Shown: positions 1 to 9,777, counted from the stretch's first letter. The stretch: 42,286 nucleotides of DNA from Synergistaceae bacterium (GCA_017444345.1 JAFSWW010000133.1:1-42286), one strand, 5' to 3'. Translations and numbers: made by a program. The notes: a model not told the origin generated them from the sequence alone.

Positions 1-29
1 CGGGGAATAATAAATAAATCTTTCACTAT

Positions 30-72
30 TCTACTCTGCTACGTAGTAGCAGGGTGGGCGGGTGGGAGTAGA
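30..72 (+). repeat. Intergenic hairpin with G-quadruplex motif
   Basis: An outer inverted repeat, TCTACTC (30-36) with GAGTAGA (66-72), encloses a perfect hairpin, GCTAC-gta-GTAGC (38-50), and four GGG runs with one-base loops (52-66). Duplex folding and quadruplex folding compete for the last GGG run. There is no T-run, so it is not a standard intrinsic terminator. It lies upstream of the zinc-hook gene at 124. Its function is unknown. Confidence 0.6.
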
Positions 73-123
73 CTAAAGCGTAAAATTTATAGTGTTATAT
101 AATTACAGGAGCTAAAAATTTTC

Positions 124-2571
124 ATGATTGATAGAATTATAGACGAGATTGACGACATAAAGCGAATATTAAAGCATAAAAGCATAGAATTACACTTAAT
201 TGAATATCTCAAAGAATTAGACTCACGCCGCAATGACTGGGAGCGGAGATTTTCGTTATTTGTGCCTTCACAGCAAAGACTCGAACGGGGGGCAAAGACT
301 CTCGAACTTGGCGAATCCTACGAGACTATCAAAGAATTACGCTCGGAAGGGGCAAAAAATAAGCTCAGGCAGGACTCATTACGTGATAATTTAGCAGTCG
401 CACGAACTGATTTACAGAGCGCGGAAGAGTCATTAACTCTCATAGAGGCCGAATACAGGGACAAACTCGCCGAACAGACGAAATTAAAAACTGTAACGCA
501 GAGAGTCATGGCACTTGACAGCCAGATAACCGAACGAACTGACGCAGCAATTAATACCCGCCGTGAATTCGACGAGTCAGAAAAAAAATTGCGTGATTGT
601 TCGTTGAAAGTTGAGCAGGCAAGATCTTCACTTGAGAGACTCGAAATTGAATTACGCGAGGCACGAAAATTTTTACAAATGAGGGCAGCTGACGAGAAAT
701 TAATCGCGGCACTTCCGGGAATTCAAAAATGTTTCAGCATGTACGAGAAATCAGAAGAGAAGAGGCTCGCTCTAAAATCTTCATGGGAGGCAGCTATTCA
801 TAAAAGACAGCAGGCACAAAGCACTCTCAATGACAGAGGGGCGTTATATTCTGATGTTATGCAGAGATTTGAGTTAATCGAGAAAAATTTTTCACGCGCA
901 AGATCATTTTATGAGAGTACGCTCAAGGGCCGGACTATTCCGGAGTGGCGCGAAATCTGCGAGAAAAATATCAAGAAACTTGCTGAACTCGACGAGCTTT
1001 ATAGAAAATTTCAGGAGGCAAAATCACTTGAAGAAAGACTCAGGAATTCACAGGAAATAAAATTAAGAATCCAGCGGGAAACAAGAAATCTAAATTTGCG
1101 CGATGTCGAACAGTCAAGCCGCTTGCATGAATTACAGGCCGAGTCAGAAAAATTAGAGAAAAGAGTCTCGCTTTTACGCCGCATTGAAGATTTAGACGCA
1201 GTTAGAGAGCTTTTACAGGACGGCTTCCCTTGTCCTTTATGCGGTTCACGGACTCATCCGTATACTTCAGGGGCTGTTATTCCAAATCCTGAAGAAGTCC
1301 ATAATCAATTAATTGAGGCTCAAAGCAATTTAGACAAGTTACGCGACGAATTAACAACTAGGCAGGCCAAGACCGGCAAATTAAATCAGGAAATCGAGTC
1401 AATCACACGCGATGAAGTAAATTTAAGAAAGCAGCTTAACGAGTTAAACGCCGAAATCTCGTCAAAAGTTTCTATAATGGGTCTGAAGTTGAGCGCGGGA
1501 ATCTCACCTTTTGAAGAAATTGACAGAGAAAGACAGAAAACTCGCGACTCCCTTCAAATTGCACGCAGTACAGCAGACACAGCCGAATCAGCCGAGCATG
1601 ATATGAAATCAGCAGCCGACGAACTTGATAAAATTACTCGGACTCGTGAAGAAATAACGAGATTCCATCAAGACGCTTTATTTTCACTCAACAGCGAGAA
1701 ATCAGACGAGTCAAATTTTGAGAATGAAGTCAAGACTCAGGAAGAAATTGTCAACAGCTTAAAACGTGAATTAATATCGCAAATTATGCCCTTTGGCTAT
1801 AAATCTTTACCCGATAAGAACCCCGGCGAAATTATTTCAGCTCTTGAGAAAAGGCTCAATGCATGGCAGGAAGGCACAAGAAAGCGCGACGAACTCGAAC
1901 ACGAAGTATCAGTATCACAAGCTAAATTTGCAGCTCTCAAGAAAGATAAAGAGTCCTTCAGGCTCAAACGTGAAGAACTTGCAAGCCGCGTTAAAGGAGT
2001 CGAGGCCGAACGTGACAGCCTGCAGCAACAGAGAATTATATTATTTGCCTCACGCAAGCCCGATGACGAACAGGAACGAATGAGCAAAGATGTAGAATTA
2101 TTACGCGGCCGACTCAATGAATGCCGGGAGACTCGCAACGAGAAAAGCGCAAAACTTGATAAATTATTGACGGCGATTCACAGCTTAGAGACTCAAATGG
2201 CCCGGGGTCGTGAAGATTTACAGAAACATGAAGTAAATTTCGGCAAAAAGTTAATTGCTTTAGGATTCAAGAATGAAGAAGATTTTGCGGCATCATGTTT
2301 AACTAGCGACGAACGGCGGGACTTGCAAAATAGATTACGCGAATTAACACGTGAAGATTTAGATATTAAGTCCGAAAAAGAGAATACACGCGCGAAATTA
2401 ATCGAACTTCAAAGCGACGGCGTAAGATTTGACCCCGACCAGTTAAAATCACGTCTTGAGATGGCTAAAAATTTAATTCGTGAAAATCAAAGCGAAAATA
2501 TACCCTCTGAGACCATAAAAGAAATAAGAGAACTTGCTAAAATTTGCGGCCTGTCAAGTGAGGTGCTTTAA
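124..2571 (+). CDS. SbcC-like zinc-hook coiled-coil protein lacking ATPase heads
   Basis: This 815-aa protein is almost entirely charged heptad coiled coil, interrupted near the middle by a Rad50/SbcC-type zinc hook, CPLCGSRTHP, with Cys about 370 and 373. The hook is flanked by about 370 and 440 residues, as expected for an antiparallel coil folding back on itself. The segments around it, including an FGYKSLP...W stretch and an LGF-x-EEDF stretch, follow the order seen in SbcC. Family members normally have about 1000-1200 residues, with a Walker A head at the N-terminus and signature/Walker B motifs at the C-terminus. Neither is present here: no GxxGxGK[ST] and no C-terminal D-loop. The start is secure because in-frame upstream DNA has a stop and AGGAG lies at 107-111. 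No SbcD nuclease lies in the window. The next gene starts 1 nt after the stop, suggesting translational coupling. The family assignment is good; the function without heads is unknown. Confidence 0.75.
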   Translation: MIDRIIDEIDDIKRILKHKSIELHLIEYLKELDSRRNDWERRFSLFVPSQQRLERGAKTLELGESYETIKELRSEGAKNKLRQDSLRDNLAVARTDLQSAEESLTLIEAEYRDKLAEQTKLKTVTQRVMALDSQITERTDAAINTRREFDESEKKLRDCSLKVEQARSSLERLEIELREARKFLQMRAADEKLIAALPGIQKCFSMYEKSEEKRLALKSSWEAAIHKRQQAQSTLNDRGALYSDVMQRFELIEKNFSRARSFYESTLKGRTIPEWREICEKNIKKLAELDELYRKFQEAKSLEERLRNSQEIKLRIQRETRNLNLRDVEQSSRLHELQAESEKLEKRVSLLRRIEDLDAVRELLQDGFPCPLCGSRTHPYTSGAVIPNPEEVHNQLIEAQSNLDKLRDELTTRQAKTGKLNQEIESITRDEVNLRKQLNELNAEISSKVSIMGLKLSAGISPFEEIDRERQKTRDSLQIARSTADTAESAEHDMKSAADELDKITRTREEITRFHQDALFSLNSEKSDESNFENEVKTQEEIVNSLKRELISQIMPFGYKSLPDKNPGEIISALEKRLNAWQEGTRKRDELEHEVSVSQAKFAALKKDKESFRLKREELASRVKGVEAERDSLQQQRIILFASRKPDDEQERMSKDVELLRGRLNECRETRNEKSAKLDKLLTAIHSLETQMARGREDLQKHEVNFGKKLIALGFKNEEDFAASCLTSDERRDLQNRLRELTREDLDIKSEKENTRAKLIELQSDGVRFDPDQLKSRLEMAKNLIRENQSENIPSETIKEIRELAKICGLSSEVL

Positions 2572-2572
2572 C

Positions 2573-3319
2573 GTGAATAATTTAATATGGGATGAGTTAA
2601 AATTTTTTATATCGCGCTTAAAATCTTTATCAATCAGCGACTCCCTTAATCTCGATAATAATAATCACGGCTTCTGTGTATCAGTAAAATGCGAGCTTGA
2701 AAGCTGGGTATACTGCCCTGATAATATAAATCAAGATATTTGCGATAAAGTTATTAATTTCTTTACTGGGCGCGAGTCTTTCATGTGGCCTGTATATAAT
2801 AATGCTGACACGAAAATTTTAGACGATTCAGGACTATTTTATGCAGGTGATTTAATTGCTATGAGCCTTAATCCTGAGAATGCAATAACGAGTAAAGCAA
2901 ATCCAAATATAAAAATTGAACGCGTCATAAATAATTCTCGTGAATGGGCAGTTACTGCGGGAATTTCTTTCGGGAGTCAGGAAAACGAGATCACCCGGAA
3001 TTATATAAATTTTATTTCTGCCATGAATCAAGACCGGCAAAATTTAGCATTATATCTCGCAAAACTTGATAATAAACCGGCGGGAACTTTCTTATTAACC
3101 CGCAAAAACGGTGTATATTATTTCGGAGTCAAACCTGAATTCAGGCGCATGGGTATAGCAGCGGCCATGATGAGCGAAATTTGCAGGTTATCGAATTTAC
3201 ATGATAGAAATATTATAACTTTACAAGCGACTCCATCAGGATATAAATTTTATAAGTCGTTCGGATTCAGTGAATTATTCGCTATAAAAGTCTATTCGCC
3301 TGAGAAAGAAATTTTTTAA
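2573..3319 (+). CDS. GNAT-family N-acetyltransferase
   Basis: A 248-aa protein whose C-terminal half (about residues 120-245) is a GNAT fold. The acetyl-CoA pyrophosphate loop is seen as VKPEFRRMGIAAAMM near residue 190, followed by a YKFYKSFGF stretch typical of motif B. The N-terminal 110 residues are not recognised. I choose the GTG start at 2573, because GAGGTG lies 7 nt upstream at 2560-2565 and because this start falls just after the stop of the preceding coiled-coil gene. A longer frame opening at 2534 would overlap that gene. The acetyl acceptor cannot be told from the sequence. The tight spacing argues for co-expression with the zinc-hook protein. Confidence 0.8.
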   Translation: MNNLIWDELKFFISRLKSLSISDSLNLDNNNHGFCVSVKCELESWVYCPDNINQDICDKVINFFTGRESFMWPVYNNADTKILDDSGLFYAGDLIAMSLNPENAITSKANPNIKIERVINNSREWAVTAGISFGSQENEITRNYINFISAMNQDRQNLALYLAKLDNKPAGTFLLTRKNGVYYFGVKPEFRRMGIAAAMMSEICRLSNLHDRNIITLQATPSGYKFYKSFGFSELFAIKVYSPEKEIF

Positions 3320-3388
3320 TTATTATATTTTGTAAAATTTTATATATAATTTCACGTGTAATAATTTTTTTTCGGGAAGTGTTTTAAC

Positions 3389-4672
3389 TTGAATAATTTA
3401 AAATGGGGCGGCGTTGATTGTCTCGAACTCGCTAATAAATTCGGGACTCCTTTGTACGTTTATGATACGGGAATAATTAAATCTCGCTGCAAAGAACTTA
3501 GAGACACTTTTATAAAACGCTGGGATGAGAAAAATGTTAGAGTCCGTTATGCAAGCAAGGCTTTCTTGACCCGTTCAATGGCAAAATTAATCGAACATGA
3601 AGGGATCGGCCTCGATGTCGTATCACTGGGCGAATTATACACGGCTTTGAGCGCAGAATTTCCACCTGAAAGAATCGAAATGAACGGTAACGCTAAGAGT
3701 CATGATGAGATTTCTTTATGCGTTAAATCAGGAGTCGGCCGCATAATCGTAGATCACCCTGACGAGCTGCAAATTATAGAGAAATACGCGCAGGAATTCG
3801 GACGTGTTCAAAAAATTTTGATTCGAGTAGCTCCCGGAGTCGACGCTCATACTCACGCATATATAGCAACTGGTCAAACTGGCAGCAAATTCGGATTTCC
3901 ACTTGACGGCGATATGTTACCAGACGCGATAAAATATGCAATGACGAGTAAATATTTATATCTCACCGGGCTTCATTTTCATGTAGGATCGCAATTATTT
4001 GAAATCGATGATTATTTGAAGTCGCTTGATATAATTATTAACCTCATGAAAAAATTGCATGACTCGTTAAACTTTACGACTCGTGAATTAAATCTCGGCG
4101 GAGGATTCGGGGCTGTCATAAATCCTGCTATACCCGCAATGAAAGCAAGTTTTTACACTGACCCGATGATGCAGTTACTACACGAGAAATGCAGCGAATA
4201 TAATATTGAAATCCCCCGTGCTGTGATTGAGCCCGGACGCTGGATAATTTCAGAATCGGGAATAACTCTTTACAGTGTTGAGAATATAAAATCTTTAACG
4301 GGAATAACTTTTATAGCAGTAAACGGGGGAATGGCTGATAATCCTAGATACGCTCTCTATCAGGCAGAATATAACGCAGTCAGAGTCAAAAATTTTGATG
4401 AGCCTGCAAATTATAATAACACTCAAGTTTCAATTGTCGGAAAATGCTGCGAGTCAGGCGATATATTAATCGATAATGCTAAGATTCAAGAAGTCAAGCC
4501 GGGCGATATTATTGCTCTATATAACACGGGTGCTTACACCTTCAGCATGTCGAGTACTTATAACAAATTGCAGCGTCCTGCAGTCGTCTTTGTCGAAAAT
4601 GGGAATTCTAAATTAGTCGTCGAGCGTCAATCACTTGAAGATATTACACGGGGCGATTTGCTGATAGATTAA
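3389..4672 (+). CDS. lysA: Diaminopimelate decarboxylase
   Basis: A PLP-dependent fold-III decarboxylase of 427 aa that converts meso-diaminopimelate to lysine in the cytoplasm. Visible features are the PLP lysine in YASKA (K57), HFHVGSQ, the glycine loop LNLGGGFG that holds the PLP phosphate, EPGRW, and the GKCCESGD active-site segment contributed across the dimer. The C-terminal GAYTFSMSSTYN is also typical. Length is normal for LysA. Translation starts at TTG, with a GGGAAGTG Shine-Dalgarno-like stretch about 8 nt upstream. It lies 69 bp after the acetyltransferase gene. No lysine riboswitch is recognisable in that gap. Related arginine/ornithine or carboxynorspermidine decarboxylases are less likely given the motif set. 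Confidence 0.9.
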   Translation: MNNLKWGGVDCLELANKFGTPLYVYDTGIIKSRCKELRDTFIKRWDEKNVRVRYASKAFLTRSMAKLIEHEGIGLDVVSLGELYTALSAEFPPERIEMNGNAKSHDEISLCVKSGVGRIIVDHPDELQIIEKYAQEFGRVQKILIRVAPGVDAHTHAYIATGQTGSKFGFPLDGDMLPDAIKYAMTSKYLYLTGLHFHVGSQLFEIDDYLKSLDIIINLMKKLHDSLNFTTRELNLGGGFGAVINPAIPAMKASFYTDPMMQLLHEKCSEYNIEIPRAVIEPGRWIISESGITLYSVENIKSLTGITFIAVNGGMADNPRYALYQAEYNAVRVKNFDEPANYNNTQVSIVGKCCESGDILIDNAKIQEVKPGDIIALYNTGAYTFSMSSTYNKLQRPAVVFVENGNSKLVVERQSLEDITRGDLLID

Positions 4673-4738
4673 TTATTTATTATAAATTCTCCGATAAAGT
4701 AATCAGGATATTCTGTAATGACAGGAGGTTAATTTTTT

Positions 4739-7700
4739 ATGGCATCAATGAGCATTTCGGGTGTAGTCTCCGGCATGGACTGGGACAGCATGATAGACTC
4801 TATAATTGAATCAGCTGCCGAGCCCGCTCAAGTCCAAGTCAATAAGAAGACTAATTTAACCCGCAAAAAAAGTTTATTCGAAGAAATGAAAGTCATGGTG
4901 CAAAGTATTCAGACTTCCATGACTTCTTTAAAGTTGCCGTCAACCTATAGTGCTAAGGAAATCGAAATCGAACGCCTTGACTCAAATTCTTCATATAAGG
5001 GCGTATTAACAGCGACAGTAAATGCAGACGCAGAAGTCAGTGTGCATGAAGTCGAAGTAACACAGATAGCGCGCGCCCAAACTAACAGGTCAAGCCAAAT
5101 AACAAGCTCAACTATAGCAAGCAATCTAAGTAATTACGGCCTGACAGATTCGACTCTGTATATTTCAGCAGGCGGGCAGAAAATCGGCGTAGATGTATAT
5201 TCAACTGATAGTTTACAGGCTTTGAAGTCGCGAATTAATAACACTTTGAAGACTCTTGACAATCCCATGAATATAACTGCGTATGTTTCTGATAATAGAT
5301 TATTACTCCGCAGCGATTACACAGGGACGGGCGAGACTTCAGTAGAAGAGACGATTAATTACAGCTTGAACGGGTATAATAAACTCTCTGATATTCTCGT
5401 AACTGAAGGCCAAGAAAGCAATTTATCTATTAACGGCTACACTCAAGGCACTGACTATGTAGTAGTAAATACTCCTGAGGGCAGCGAAATTAGATGGAAT
5501 TTATACGAGGACACCGACGAGGTAAAACTCGGAAAAAGCATAACAGCGACATATCAATTTGGAGCGGGTGATGTTTTTGACTCGTCAGTTCTTGATATAA
5601 CACAAAAAAAAGGCTCAAGCTCTGAAAGCACAACAAGTGTATCGAGTTTGCTGGGATTTACTCCGGGTAATTATGAAAATCTCAAGATTAAAGGCTCCGA
5701 CGGGACATTATATAAATACGGCCGGGACTTCACGATTAATGACAGCGGCGCAGTCGAATGGCTTACCAGTGCTACAGTTACAAATGAGCCGGATTCTTAT
5801 ACTGTATCTTATGCTAAAAATTTAACTGTTTCAAATGATATAACAATGGGCAGCGGCAAAGATGCAGATATAACAAGTAATTTTTATTCACTGTCAGCAC
5901 TTAAGACCGCATATTATAATGAATTCGGTATAGATTTACCCACTGAAGAATTAACGGCCTCCAATGGTAAGACTTACACGTATATAAGCGATGATGTTAA
6001 TTTCACAATAGACGGCTACGAATACGGGCGGGATTTTGTTTTACGTCAGAACAGCACGAGTCATATTGCTATTGGATGGGGCGGCGGATATGTTGCAGAA
6101 GCCTACGCAAAAGAACATTCAATCGATACCAGCGAAATGATAATTCCTGATGAGGGCGATACTTACACAATAAAATTTAATCATACTTATTCAGCAGCAG
6201 GAGACAGTACGACAGATTTATCGACTTTGCTGGGCTATGATGTCTCTTCGGATTATGAAAACGTTGTTATAAAAGATTCCGACGGCAATATTTACGAGTA
6301 CGGCACGGACTACACAATAACTGACGGCGTTTTAACGTGGCATACTAGAAATAGCAGAATAAATCCAACAGACGGCACAGAATACTCGTTTATTTACACG
6401 AGCGCAGAACCTATAAAAGCAAGCCTTACAAGCTCGGATCTTGTCGATGAAGATTACCCCGATGAATATTATTTGAATCTCGAAGCAACTGACGGCGAAA
6501 TCTCTTCAGGAAGCACTAATTATTTAAGCTGGGATCAAATCGAGTCAGAAATTGATACGACTGATGATGACGTTATGGATTTATATTTTACCGTTAAAGA
6601 TTCAAATAATAATATTTATAAATACGGCACAGATTACACGATAGATTCTGATTCGTCAGGTAATTTGATTCTAAAATGGGATATTGACGAAGACGAGATA
6701 CCGGCAAATTTCACAGTAACTTATACCGGCCATACTACAGGAGTAGACAGCGGCGGGGAGACTCTCAACGTTAATTTAACGCGTTCATACACTGATGATA
6801 TTTTATGGGCGTCAAGTTCTGATATTCCGTATTATTCAAAATTTGAGGGCGGTACTACGACAATAACACAAGGCGGAAAAACTTTTTATGAAGGCGTTGA
6901 CTTTGACATTGTAGACGACGGGAACGGCCGCGCTCAAGTTCAATGGGCAACTGACTCCGGTTATGAGTGGTATCTGCCTGCCTCAGGAGCTAATACACGC
7001 TACACAATAAATTTAACGAGTTCGGACGGGACAGCTTATACTTATTCAGCAGTCAGAGATTATCAAGACACAATAAATTTAGGTGATTACGGATTTACGA
7101 GCGTCAACGGTGCGATCACATCAGTAACTTATCAGGGCAGCAGCACTCACACTTATGATTTAACGGCAACAGAGACAGATGATGAAGGCAACGTAACTTA
7201 CACACAACGAGAAAATATGCAAAAAGAAATCGGCGCATACTACAACGAAGGCACAAACGGCGGCGTGAAAGTCTTTAATTTTAACTGGGTAACACCTGAC
7301 AGGACTGCGAACTCTTTACCAGCAAGCGGCGACTCATTAACAGTAAGTTATGAATATGATGCTAACACGTTTGAATTAAGCGACTCAGACGATGACGCAT
7401 TATTAAAGGCTTTAGGCTTCCTGAACTCAAGCGGGGAACTTGACGAAGATAATTACACGGCGGCCCAGAACGCAAAATTAATACTTGACGGCGATAACGA
7501 AATCGAGAGATCTTCAAATTATATCGGTGCTTCTTATGAGAACGAAATCGACGAGCTTAAGGGCGTAACTTTGACTCTTAAGGGCACGGGCATTGTCTCG
7601 CTTGATATTGCACATGACGCAGAGAAGGCAGTCGAATCAATACAAACATTTGTCGACGGCTATAATGATTTAATGAACTGGATTAATACGCGCATGACTG

Positions 7701-8611
7701 AAAGCCAAGTAGACGAGGACACAGCAGCAACAGTTGACTCTGATGATTTCAGAATGAGATGGGGACTTCTGCACGGGAACTCTCTTTTACGCAACACAAA
7801 GAGTCAAATGCGTAATATACTCGCGCAAAATTTCACATTCTCATTTACCCAGCGTGTAAGCTCTCAAGAAATTTACGGGACAATGGCTCATAACGGCTTA
7901 AAATCTGACTCGACTTTGAGACTCAGAATCGGCACAAAATATGTCGATGTTCCTATTTACACGGGCGACACTATAACAGATATTGCAAATAGAGTTAATG
8001 ACCCGACTAATACGGACATGAGAGCAATTTTTTACGATGATGACGGAAATTTACTCGAACAGCCATTACTCAAGGCAACCGCAGAAAATGACGTATTTGT
8101 AATTAATTCGACTTCTGAAGACGAAATAACAATGTCAGGCACTGCAGCAATGAACGCCCTCAAAATGAATTACACGTATAAAGGCCTGTATCAAGTCGGA
8201 ATCGCTACAACTTCAACGGATTATGGCAAGAGTGGCGAACTTGAATTTGACACTAGCAAGTTTATGGAAGCTCTTGAAGACAACCCGACCGAAGTACAAG
8301 ACTTAATGGTAAAATTTGCGGGAGAAATGGACACGTGGCTTAAATCAATGCTTACTACTTCAGCGAGCGGAGAAACTAAAGGCACATTATCGCGTCAAAT
8401 CGATGACATTCAAACGCAGATTGACTCAATTAATGAATATCTCGAAAACTATCAAGAGAGACTCGACCGCATGGAGGAGTCATTACGTTCAAAATATGCC
8501 GCAGCTGAGGACAGAATCGCGCAATTATCACAGAAAGCAAGTTCAATCGCAGCAATCTTAAATCAGCTTAACGGGAATGCTTCAAATTCCAGCAGCAGCA
8601 CAAGCTCATAA
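4739..8611 (+). CDS. fliD: Flagellar filament cap protein FliD, greatly expanded
   Basis: This is the flagellar hook-associated protein 2, which sits at the filament tip and assists flagellin folding outside the cell. The FliD N-terminal domain covers about residues 5-110 (opening SISGVVSGMDWDSMID). The FliD C-terminal domain starts about residue 880, with AKLILDG, RSSN and GVTLTL, and ends in a long coiled coil before a Ser/Asn-rich tail. FliD usually has 400-700 aa; this one has 1290. The extra length is a central block in which a motif of form Y-x-Y/x-G-x-D-Y/F-x-I/V recurs near residues 230, 325, 430, 520, 628 and 718. The copies near 325 and 520 sit in longer matching units (LLGF/Y...YEN...IK-SDG). 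These look like tandem surface-exposed beta domains. A strong AGGAGGT (4724-4730) precedes the ATG. No other flagellar gene is nearby. A rho-independent terminator follows. Confidence 0.9.
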   Translation: MASMSISGVVSGMDWDSMIDSIIESAAEPAQVQVNKKTNLTRKKSLFEEMKVMVQSIQTSMTSLKLPSTYSAKEIEIERLDSNSSYKGVLTATVNADAEVSVHEVEVTQIARAQTNRSSQITSSTIASNLSNYGLTDSTLYISAGGQKIGVDVYSTDSLQALKSRINNTLKTLDNPMNITAYVSDNRLLLRSDYTGTGETSVEETINYSLNGYNKLSDILVTEGQESNLSINGYTQGTDYVVVNTPEGSEIRWNLYEDTDEVKLGKSITATYQFGAGDVFDSSVLDITQKKGSSSESTTSVSSLLGFTPGNYENLKIKGSDGTLYKYGRDFTINDSGAVEWLTSATVTNEPDSYTVSYAKNLTVSNDITMGSGKDADITSNFYSLSALKTAYYNEFGIDLPTEELTASNGKTYTYISDDVNFTIDGYEYGRDFVLRQNSTSHIAIGWGGGYVAEAYAKEHSIDTSEMIIPDEGDTYTIKFNHTYSAAGDSTTDLSTLLGYDVSSDYENVVIKDSDGNIYEYGTDYTITDGVLTWHTRNSRINPTDGTEYSFIYTSAEPIKASLTSSDLVDEDYPDEYYLNLEATDGEISSGSTNYLSWDQIESEIDTTDDDVMDLYFTVKDSNNNIYKYGTDYTIDSDSSGNLILKWDIDEDEIPANFTVTYTGHTTGVDSGGETLNVNLTRSYTDDILWASSSDIPYYSKFEGGTTTITQGGKTFYEGVDFDIVDDGNGRAQVQWATDSGYEWYLPASGANTRYTINLTSSDGTAYTYSAVRDYQDTINLGDYGFTSVNGAITSVTYQGSSTHTYDLTATETDDEGNVTYTQRENMQKEIGAYYNEGTNGGVKVFNFNWVTPDRTANSLPASGDSLTVSYEYDANTFELSDSDDDALLKALGFLNSSGELDEDNYTAAQNAKLILDGDNEIERSSNYIGASYENEIDELKGVTLTLKGTGIVSLDIAHDAEKAVESIQTFVDGYNDLMNWINTRMTESQVDEDTAATVDSDDFRMRWGLLHGNSLLRNTKSQMRNILAQNFTFSFTQRVSSQEIYGTMAHNGLKSDSTLRLRIGTKYVDVPIYTGDTITDIANRVNDPTNTDMRAIFYDDDGNLLEQPLLKATAENDVFVINSTSEDEITMSGTAAMNALKMNYTYKGLYQVGIATTSTDYGKSGELEFDTSKFMEALEDNPTEVQDLMVKFAGEMDTWLKSMLTTSASGETKGTLSRQIDDIQTQIDSINEYLENYQERLDRMEESLRSKYAAAEDRIAQLSQKASSIAAILNQLNGNASNSSSSTSS

Positions 8612-8624
8612 ATATAAAATTTTC

Positions 8625-8663
8625 ATGGCAGGTCTTGACTCGTTCAGGGCTTGCCATTTTTTT
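8625..8663 (+). terminator. Rho-independent terminator of fliD
   Basis: The stem arms ATGGCAGGTC (8625-8634) and GGCTTGCCAT (8648-8657) pair over 10 positions with two G-T wobbles, with an inner TGA/TCA pairing, and are followed by a run of seven T. It sits 14 nt after the fliD stop. The T-run abuts the end of the convergent glycosyltransferase gene. Confidence 0.85.
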
Positions 8664-9777
8664 ATGGTAAATTCTCAAGCAAATTTTTGACTGATTCAAT
8701 ATCTCCGCACTTGATTATATGCGAGTCTTTGCGCTTTATAGTCTCAGGAGATCCCCCCGCATTATAAGTTATTACAGGAGTCCCGCATGATTCGGCCTCA
8801 AGATTCACAGTGGGATAATTTTCTTCATAGCTGGGATTAAAGAATATATCTGACTCAGTATAAATATTTGCGAGTTCAATTTGATTATTAGTGCGTTGAA
8901 TTGCGATAATATTTTTATACCCGGCCAAGTTCTTAATTTGCGAACTCGTTAACCCGACAAGAAATATTATAAATTTTCCAGAGTCAAGAATCTTTGCGAG
9001 TCTTATAAAGTCATCAAGTCCCTTTTTCTTATTCCAGATATTAGCGACTCCGAGTATAATTTTTTTGTCCTGTAAATTATATTTTTGCCTGAAATTTCCG
9101 GGCGTGGGCTTGAAAATATTTTCGTCAATCTTGTTATATCTGACTTCAACGGGATAATCACATAGAAAACTTTTTTTTACGAGTCCGGCGAGCCACTTTG
9201 ACGGCGTTATAATCGTTAAATTTTTTATCCCAGTAAATAATTTGCGCTTGTCATCAAAATTTTTACAGCTTGAGTCTGCAAAACTTGCAGGATATGAATT
9301 TTTTTGCGGGCAATTCTCGCAATGAGTCTGCCATTTATCGCAATTAGCAATTAAGAAGTGTGCACAATGACCCGTAAAGCTCCAGCAATCATGAAGAGTC
9401 CATAAAACTTTTAGATTTTCTCGTGATTTTATCCAGGTAAATAATAATTCAATATTTATATAATATCCGTGAATGTTATGCAGCCATAATAAATCAGGGT
9501 TAAAATTTTTATTCACCCAGTCAAGAAATTTTTTAGTCGCATGTCTTGAATAAAAGCCGTGTCTATCTGTTAATCTAGTCAATAAAGCGTGAAAATATAC
9601 ATCTGATTTAGTGCCTATCTTGACAGCAAATTTTTTGAATCTCTCAGGCACATAATCGCTCCGTCCGTAAGCAATTTTTACATCATGGCCTTCACTTGTA
9701 AATTTTTCTGCGAGTTCTCCCGTTATTTTGCCCGTGCTGCCAGTCCCGCAGACTGAATTAATAAATAATACTCTCAT
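8662..9777 (-). CDS. Family 4 glycosyltransferase
   Basis: A 371-aa GT-B fold enzyme. The N-terminus MRVLFINSVCGTGSTGKI is a donor/acceptor-side glycine loop. A Cys-rich segment follows, HDCWSFTGHCAHF then HCENCPQ near residues 130-160, which is typical of polysaccharide-cluster GT4 enzymes. The C-terminal half has SYEENYPTVNLEAESCGTPVI, the nucleotide-sugar binding E-x7-E motif. It should transfer a sugar from an activated donor in the cytoplasm, for exopolysaccharide, LPS or flagellar glycan. It stands alone, convergent with fliD and divergent from malic enzyme, so no pathway can be assigned. Its neighbourhood makes a flagellar or surface glycan role possible, but this is only inference. 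Confidence 0.8.
   Translation of the reverse strand: MRVLFINSVCGTGSTGKITGELAEKFTSEGHDVKIAYGRSDYVPERFKKFAVKIGTKSDVYFHALLTRLTDRHGFYSRHATKKFLDWVNKNFNPDLLWLHNIHGYYINIELLFTWIKSRENLKVLWTLHDCWSFTGHCAHFLIANCDKWQTHCENCPQKNSYPASFADSSCKNFDDKRKLFTGIKNLTIITPSKWLAGLVKKSFLCDYPVEVRYNKIDENIFKPTPGNFRQKYNLQDKKIILGVANIWNKKKGLDDFIRLAKILDSGKFIIFLVGLTSSQIKNLAGYKNIIAIQRTNNQIELANIYTESDIFFNPSYEENYPTVNLEAESCGTPVITYNAGGSPETIKRKDSHIIKCGDIESVKNLLENLP

Noticed and set aside
1793-2083. Open frame inside the zinc-hook gene
   Set aside because: It lies in another frame of a convincing coiled-coil gene and has no family signal.
2534-2572. N-terminal extension of the GNAT gene
   Set aside because: It overlaps the preceding coding region; the GTG at 2573 has a clear GAGGTG site.
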